Shown in pieces: positions 5,827 through 10,101 of a stretch of DNA of 10,101 bases. The notes below the pieces were generated by a model. It ran no database searches. It saw only the letters and a program-made list of their open reading frames with translations, and was not told the origin of the DNA. The translations under genes and the position numbers were made by a program. The stretch's first letter is position 1; each line of letters opens with the position of its first letter. The stretch comes from Coriobacteriaceae bacterium (GTDB lineage: Bacteria; Actinomycetota; Coriobacteriia; Coriobacteriales; Eggerthellaceae): NCBI GenBank assembly GCA_004555335.1, contig SFII01000041.1:1-10101 (forward strand), given 5' to 3'.

Positions 5827-8100
5827 CTACCTTGCCTGGAAGATCTCGTTTACCGCCACCCAGTCGCAGATGGGCTCCATATCCTCATAGCATTCGTAAC
5901 CGCCCGCGCCGATATAGGTTCCCTCGGGCGTGATGAGGATGGTCCAGACCTTGCCGTCCTGGGTGCCCTGGGCGCAGATGAAATTGCCCGTGCCCAAATC
6001 CTTGCCCGACTTGCCGTTGTAGTCCAAATCGTCCTGGGTACAGGAATCGGACATACCCTCGAGCCCGCATGCTTCCATGTATTCCCTTACCTTCGCCGAG
6101 GTGAAATCCACACCCAGGCTCGCATCGCTTTTCGCGGGAATGAAGATGCGCACGCCTTCGAAGCCCCTGCCCTGGGCCATGTAGTCGGCCACGTCGAGCA
6201 CGTTGTCTTCGATATAGGGCGCCGGGGTGAAGCTGACGGTAGTGCCGTCGGTGCGGGACCACTTCTGGGAAACGCAGTCCTTACCATTCCATTCATTGGT
6301 GTAGGCATAGCTTCCCGCCACCACGAAGCCCTTCCATTTCAGGTACTCGGACAGGTCTTCGGGCTTGGTATCGAAGTATTCCATGATGTGCATGAAGTCA
6401 CTGGGGCCGGGCGACGCTACGGTCACCGTGACCGTCGAACCCAGGTTCGCCAGCTCCTTCGGCTTCGGCTTGGTGGAAACTACCTTGCCGGGCTCCTCTT
6501 CCGAATCCGTCCACTTCACGCTCACCGCGTAGCCGGCTTCCTCGAGCGTCTTCACGGCTTCATCCTGGCTCTGCCCCACTACATCGGGAAGATAGGCGGT
6601 GGTGGCGACGGTGAGCACTATCTCGTCGTCCAGGTCGAAGGTCGTTCCCACCTGGGGCTCGACCGCGATGACCGTGTTCTCGGGCTGATTCGATTTCTTG
6701 AGCGATTCCTTGACGTTGGTGGCACCCTGCTCTTCGAGCATCTGGCGCGCGGATTCCAGGTCCATGCCCACCACATCGGGGATGGTCTGCGACGATGCCA
6801 CGGTGATGGTCACCGTCGAACCCTTGCGATGGCGCGTTCCGCATTCGGGATCGCATGCAAGCACGGTGCCATCTTCGGCACCTTCCACCGCCTCGCTCTT
6901 CACCTCGACCGCAAAGCCCGCGTCGCTTAGACGGGCGCGCGCCTCACGGGAAGTGGAGTCCACCACCTGGGGAATGGGCGTGTTGAAAAACAGCAGCTTC
7001 ACGGCAACCGCCAGCAAGATCACGGCAAGAACCGCCGCTGCGATCTTGAACCATTTCGCGGGGATCTTCTTCACGAAGTCGGCACGGTCCCTTGCAGCAT
7101 CGGAAAAGCTCTTCGACCCCTTCGAGGAGACCGAAGAAATCACCGCAGTCGTATCGGGCGCGGAACCGGGCACGCGTCGGATGCGCTGGGTCACGGCTTC
7201 GCGGTCAACGCTGCTGGAATGCTTGCCGAATACCGGCCCGCTTTCCTGCGGGTCGTCGCCCTCGTCCTTCGAACCCGTTTCTGCGGCAGAAGCATGAGAA
7301 GCCTTCCTTCCGGAATGCTTCGACCGAGAAAGAAGCTCATCGTCGGAGTCGTCAGCGTCGCCATCATCGACGTCGACCTCGCCGGCAGCATCGCCCTGCC
7401 GGGCGTGCGCGGGCGTAAAGGGGCGCCCGTCCGTATCGGACGGGGTATCGCCGCCGCCCGCTTCCGCATCGCCGGAACCATCGGCGCAAGAGGCCTTCTC
7501 GCAATCGGAGACCTGGCCCGAATCGTCTTGCGCATCAGAGCAGGCATCAGCTTCCGCGTCAGCGTCCTGCGCCTCGCAAGCGTCCGCATCTTCACTTGAG
7601 CCCTCATCTGCCACCCGGGGCATCACAGCGGTGATCTGCGCCGTGGGGAATTCCCTATCCCATGAAACAAGCCCCGCAGGACCCTGGGAGCGTTTCGCGC
7701 GCGGGCTTCCCGCGTTGCCTTCATGGTCCTTCCCCGTTGCGGATTCGCATGCCGCGCCTTCTTCGCGCTCTGCATCGGACCCGTCGGGACGAGCATCTTC
7801 AGAGGCGCCTTCGGTGGTGTTTTCGGAAGCGTTTTCGGAGGCACCTTCGGTATCGCATGCGTCAGGCTGCGCGGCGCGCTCTTCGGAAGCATCGCAATCT
7901 TCCGCGGCGTCCGCTTCGCTTTCGCAGCGCCCGGGGATAGCGCCCGTCTTCTGGCCATCGATCACATACGGCACAACGCCGCTCAGCACGGGGCGCTGGG
8001 CGTCATCGTCGAAAACCTCTTCCACGGAAAGGGGCAGGCCGCACTGCGAGCAATACTGGCTGTCGTCGCTGTTTTCGTGTCCGCATGCCTTGCAAATCAT
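5827..8100 (-). CDS. Zinc-ribbon, single-pass membrane PASTA protein without a kinase domain
   Basis: This is a 757-residue protein of unknown function. A zinc ribbon sits at the extreme N-terminus (C3-x2-C6, C17-x2-C20). It is followed by a low-complexity, Asp/Glu/Ala/Ser-rich region to about residue 345, presumably cytoplasmic and disordered, with about eight more cysteines. A basic stretch (K-K-I-P-A-K-W) precedes a membrane helix at about 353-372. Three PASTA repeats follow at about 374-437, 438-501 and 502-564. Residues about 578-628 look like a degenerate fourth repeat. The last 130 residues (629-757) are an unrecognised domain with five cysteines. PASTA repeats bind peptidoglycan fragments in known kinases, so a wall-sensing or wall-attached role is inferred. 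The basic residues before the helix suggest N-in, C-out topology. The start is supported by AAGGAGG at 8106-8112, 5 bases upstream. It is converging with pknB and divergent from the ADP-ribosylglycohydrolase gene. Domain calls are firm; function is not. Confidence 0.88.
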   Translation of the reverse strand: MICKACGHENSDDSQYCSQCGLPLSVEEVFDDDAQRPVLSGVVPYVIDGQKTGAIPGRCESEADAAEDCDASEERAAQPDACDTEGASENASENTTEGASEDARPDGSDAEREEGAACESATGKDHEGNAGSPRAKRSQGPAGLVSWDREFPTAQITAVMPRVADEGSSEDADACEAQDADAEADACSDAQDDSGQVSDCEKASCADGSGDAEAGGGDTPSDTDGRPFTPAHARQGDAAGEVDVDDGDADDSDDELLSRSKHSGRKASHASAAETGSKDEGDDPQESGPVFGKHSSSVDREAVTQRIRRVPGSAPDTTAVISSVSSKGSKSFSDAARDRADFVKKIPAKWFKIAAAVLAVILLAVAVKLLFFNTPIPQVVDSTSREARARLSDAGFAVEVKSEAVEGAEDGTVLACDPECGTRHRKGSTVTITVASSQTIPDVVGMDLESARQMLEEQGATNVKESLKKSNQPENTVIAVEPQVGTTFDLDDEIVLTVATTAYLPDVVGQSQDEAVKTLEEAGYAVSVKWTDSEEEPGKVVSTKPKPKELANLGSTVTVTVASPGPSDFMHIMEYFDTKPEDLSEYLKWKGFVVAGSYAYTNEWNGKDCVSQKWSRTDGTTVSFTPAPYIEDNVLDVADYMAQGRGFEGVRIFIPAKSDASLGVDFTSAKVREYMEACGLEGMSDSCTQDDLDYNGKSGKDLGTGNFICAQGTQDGKVWTILITPEGTYIGAGGYECYEDMEPICDWVAVNEIFQAR
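7792..7851 (-). repeat. In-frame 12-bp tandem repeat (about five units)
   Basis: Four 12-base units (7804-7815, 7816-7827, 7828-7839, 7840-7851) and a weaker fifth (7792-7803) lie inside the PASTA protein gene. They encode T-E-G-A, S-E-N-A, S-E-N-T, T-E-G-A and S-E-D-A (residues 84-103). Because the unit is a multiple of three, copy-number change would lengthen or shorten the acidic linker without breaking the frame. Confidence 0.75.
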
Positions 8101-8105
8101 CGATA

Positions 8106-8112
8106 CCTCCTT
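8106..8112 (-). promoter_or_regulatory. Ribosome binding site of the zinc-ribbon PASTA gene
   Basis: On the - strand AAGGAGG lies 5 bases before the ATG whose first base is 8100. It is a near-perfect match to the anti-Shine-Dalgarno sequence and fixes the start directly before the first zinc-ribbon cysteine. Confidence 0.8.
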
Positions 8113-8249
8113 GCGGAAACGATGTTACCGAAAGCACCCCAAGGTGTCGACAATAGCCCCAGGTGAGGCAGGGCGAATCACGGATAATCCCGAAGAATCG
8201 CCGCGAAATGCGCCGAGAAGCAGACGCATGGCGCCCGCGAGCGCGCTTG

Positions 8250-8258
8250 TGGGATAAT
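8250..8258 (+). promoter_or_regulatory. Candidate extended -10 promoter for the ADP-ribosylglycohydrolase gene
   Basis: TGG-GATAAT fits an extended -10 element (TGn followed by five of six matches to TATAAT). It lies about 40 bases before the start codon, leaving a leader of roughly 35 bases. No good -35 box is seen. A second GATAAT at 8183-8188 is a weaker alternative. I found no convincing promoter for the divergent gene in the same 198-base gap. Confidence 0.35.
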
Positions 8259-8298
8259 CAATCGGATTGCAAGCAAATCCCCTACCGAAGGAGCACAC

Positions 8299-9105
8299 GT
8301 GCTGGGAGCCATCATCGGCGATATCGTGGGATCGCCCTACGAGTTTTCGTATAACCGCATGAACATGTCCGGAATACCCTTCTGGAACCGCGACTGCCGC
8401 TTCACTGACGATACCGTGATGACGCTCGCCGTAGCCGACGCGCTCATGCGCTCCATCGACGAAGAAGTCGATTTCAGGCAGGAAGCCGTGAAGAGCATGC
8501 GCCGCTTCGCCCTGCGCTACCCCGCCGCAGGATACGGCGGGCGCTTCAGCATGTGGGTGGTGGAAGACGACCCGCAGCCCTACGGCAGCTGGGGCAACGG
8601 AAGCGCCATGCGCGTTTCCAGCGTAGGCTGGGCCTTCGAAAGCCTGGAGGAAACCGAGCGGATGGCAGCCGCAAGCGCCGATGTGACGCACAACCACCCG
8701 GAAGGCATCAAGGGCGCGCAGGCAACCGCCGCCGCCATCTTCCTGGCACGCACCGGAAACACGAAAGAGCAGATCAAAGCCTATATCGAAGAGCGCTTTG
8801 GGTACGACCTGGGCTTTACCATCGAGCAGATCCGTCCCGAATACTCCTATGACGTCAGCTGCCAGGGAAGCGTGCCGCAATCCATCGTGGCCTTCCTGGA
8901 AGCGCAGGACTACGAGCAAACCGTGAAGCTGGCCATCAGCCTGGGTGGCGATACCGACACCATGGCCTGCATCGGCGGCTCCATCGCTGAAGCCTTCTGG
9001 GGCGTTCCGGAGGAAATCGCACTGGAGGGAAGGAAGCACCTGGACCCCTTCCTGAACGGGGTGCTGGACCGCTGGAGCGAGTGGCTCGCAAAACGCCGTG
9101 CATAG
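8299..9105 (+). CDS. ADP-ribosylglycohydrolase family protein
   Basis: This is a 268-residue member of the ADP-ribosylglycohydrolase family (DraG/ARH). The family removes ADP-ribose from modified proteins or nucleic acids, or hydrolyses related ADP-ribose compounds, using two metal ions. The N-terminal G-D-I-x-G-S-x-Y-E motif (residues 7-15), F-T-D-D-T (35-39), W-G-N-G-S-A-M-R (about 98-105) and G-G-D-T-D-T (216-221) are all present, so the metal-binding residues (T36, D37, D38, D218, D220) look intact. It has no signal peptide and is presumably cytoplasmic. It starts with GTG, supported by GAAGGAG at 8287-8293, 5 bases upstream. At 268 residues it is at the short end for the family, with no sign of truncation. 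No ADP-ribosyltransferase gene lies in the window, so the substrate cannot be named. Confidence 0.9.
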   Translation: MLGAIIGDIVGSPYEFSYNRMNMSGIPFWNRDCRFTDDTVMTLAVADALMRSIDEEVDFRQEAVKSMRRFALRYPAAGYGGRFSMWVVEDDPQPYGSWGNGSAMRVSSVGWAFESLEETERMAAASADVTHNHPEGIKGAQATAAAIFLARTGNTKEQIKAYIEERFGYDLGFTIEQIRPEYSYDVSCQGSVPQSIVAFLEAQDYEQTVKLAISLGGDTDTMACIGGSIAEAFWGVPEEIALEGRKHLDPFLNGVLDRWSEWLAKRRA

Positions 9106-9283
9106 CACAAACCACCCGAGGGAGCATGCCTGAGCAGTTGAGAAGTTGGATTGCCATACACAGCCCAACTGCAGCAGTCCCTGCAACGAACGCGAAACCG
9201 CTGATTGCAAGGCGCAACGTGTCGCGTAAGCCGCCCGAAAGCGCGCGCCACACACAGGCATTCCCATCCCATTCCGCAACGAA

Positions 9284-9321
9284 GAAACCCCGCGACATTT
9301 CATTCGGTGCTGCGGGGTTTC
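9284..9321. terminator. Hairpin terminator, probably serving the - strand aminotransferase and possibly both strands
   Basis: The arms at 9284-9293 and 9312-9321 form a perfect 10-bp stem (GAAACCCCGC and its complement) around an 18-base loop. On the - strand it is followed by TTCTTCGTT and lies about 43 bases past the aminotransferase stop. On the + strand the downstream T content is poor and it is nearly 180 bases past the ADP-ribosylglycohydrolase stop. The 9106-9283 gap before it holds nothing I can support. Confidence 0.65.
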
Positions 9322-9363
9322 ATTGCTTGTGGAGCGCTTTCGCCCAGACGGACAGGCTCTGCC

Positions 9364-10101
9364 TTACAGCGGCTGCACCGGCCGGTGAGCAGGAATTTTC
9401 TCACGGATACCCTCCAAGCGCTCGAGCGCCGCATCCAAGGTTTCCGGACGCTTGGCGAAGTTGAATCGGATCAGGTTGTTCACCGGCTCGATGAAGAAGC
9501 TGGAACCCGGAACCGCACTCACACCCACCTCGCGGGCCATAACCTCGCAGAACTCCAGGTCGTCTTCATACCCGAACTCCGAGATGTCCATGAGCACGTA
9601 GTAGGCGCCTTCGGGCACGTTATAGTTCAGGCCAATCGCCTTCAAACCTCCCAAGAACCTGTCGCGCTTTTCGGAATAGGAGCGCTGCAGGCCGTCGTAA
9701 TAATCCTGCCCGAAGCGCAGGGCGGGCACGATAGCCTCCTGCAAGGGGGCGGGCGCGCCCACGGTGAGAAAATCGTGCACCTTCTTCAGGCGCTCGGTGA
9801 TCCATTCCGGCGCAATCGTGTAGCCCAGGCGCCATCCCGTGATGGAATAGGTCTTGGAAAGCGAGCCGCAGGAAATGGTGCGGTCCCACATGCCCGGCAG
9901 CATGGCGAAGTAGGTGTGCTCGTGAGGCTGGTACACGATGTGCTCGTACACTTCGTCCACCAGCACATAGGCATCGAAGCGCTCGGCCATCTGCGCGATC
10001 AGGTCCAATTCCTCGCGTGTGAACACGCGTCCGCAGGGGTTGGAGGGATTGCATAGGATAAGCGCCTTGGCGCCGGTTTCGAAAGCGGCTTCCAGCTTGC
10101 G
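9364..10101 (-). CDS. Class I/II PLP-dependent aminotransferase, C-terminal part (5' end outside window)
   Basis: The visible 245 residues are the C-terminal roughly two thirds of a fold-type-I aminotransferase. Landmarks, counted from the window edge, are N18-P-S-N-P22, V-D49-E-V-Y-E (the aspartate pairs with the PLP ring nitrogen), S-L-S-K83-T-Y (the lysine that binds PLP, codon 9853-9855) with I-T-G-W-R-L-G-Y following, and I-R212-F-N-F (the arginine that holds the substrate carboxylate). The spacing and phrases such as P-E-G-A-Y-Y and the P-G-S-S-F-F stretch resemble the kynurenine/glutamine/methionine aminotransferase branch more than the MalY/PatB lyases, but the exact substrate cannot be read from this part. 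The protein is soluble with no membrane segment. It ends at a TAA (9364-9366) and is followed by the hairpin at 9284-9321. Confidence 0.92.
   Translation of the reverse strand, partial: RKLEAAFETGAKALILCNPSNPCGRVFTREELDLIAQMAERFDAYVLVDEVYEHIVYQPHEHTYFAMLPGMWDRTISCGSLSKTYSITGWRLGYTIAPEWITERLKKVHDFLTVGAPAPLQEAIVPALRFGQDYYDGLQRSYSEKRDRFLGGLKAIGLNYNVPEGAYYVLMDISEFGYEDDLEFCEVMAREVGVSAVPGSSFFIEPVNNLIRFNFAKRPETLDAALERLEGIREKIPAHRPVQPL

Noticed and set aside
9144..9170. AGTTGG/CCAACT inverted repeat downstream of the ADP-ribosylglycohydrolase gene
   Set aside because: Only six base pairs around a 15-base loop with no T run. It is too weak to call a terminator or operator.
8936..9298. - strand frame with a hydrophobic stretch in the 9106-9298 gap
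   Set aside because: The segment looks like a membrane helix, but the start lies in the loop of the 9284-9321 hairpin with no ribosome site, and the frame runs antisense into the neighbouring gene.
8125..9303. 392-codon open frame on the - strand across the ADP-ribosylglycohydrolase gene
   Set aside because: It is antisense to a gene with intact family motifs, shows no domain of its own and runs into the divergent upstream region.
1..10101. CRISPR array, tRNA, rRNA, insertion sequence or attachment site
   Set aside because: No spaced direct repeats, no tRNA T-loop pattern, no transposase and no long terminal inverted repeats were seen on either strand.

Overview
The window is GC-rich, densely coding bacterial DNA. 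Its left half is the conserved actinobacterial cell-growth operon. The order PP2C phosphatase (pstP), SEDS polymerase (rodA), class B penicillin-binding protein (pbpA), PASTA Ser/Thr kinase (pknB) matches the M. tuberculosis locus. Here rodA and pbpA are one gene and pknA is absent. This order and the protein style suggest an actinobacterium, most likely class Coriobacteriia (an Eggerthella- or Slackia-like relative). The class is inferred from memory of protein style; no marker gene in the window proves it.

Layout on the + strand: the C-terminal end of pstP (1-542) overlaps by 14 bases a single 920-codon gene for a RodA-PbpA fusion (529-3291). A possible 19-codon leader frame follows (3294-3353), then pknB with three PASTA repeats and an extra C-terminal beta domain (3356-5386). 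A strong hairpin terminator closes the operon (5411-5447). About 300 bases with no gene I can support lie between this terminator and a second one facing it (5744-5778).

On the - strand, 5827-8100 encodes a large single-pass membrane protein. It has an N-terminal four-cysteine zinc ribbon, a long acidic cytoplasmic region with unusually many cysteines, one membrane helix, three PASTA repeats, a probable degenerate fourth repeat and an unrecognised cysteine-containing C-terminal domain. It has no kinase domain and lies tail-to-tail with pknB. Divergent from it is a small ADP-ribosylglycohydrolase (8299-9105). After a hairpin that could serve both strands (9284-9321), the window ends inside a - strand fold-type-I PLP aminotransferase (9364 to beyond 10101).

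How the genes fit together: PknB and PstP would set and remove threonine phosphorylation on proteins controlling wall growth. The RodA-PbpA fusion would polymerise and cross-link peptidoglycan from lipid II. PASTA ectodomains sense muropeptides or lipid II in known kinases. The zinc-ribbon PASTA protein is therefore the best candidate in this window for an undescribed component: a second PASTA receptor with no kinase, whose cytoplasmic region carries threonine motifs resembling one beside the PknB kinase domain.
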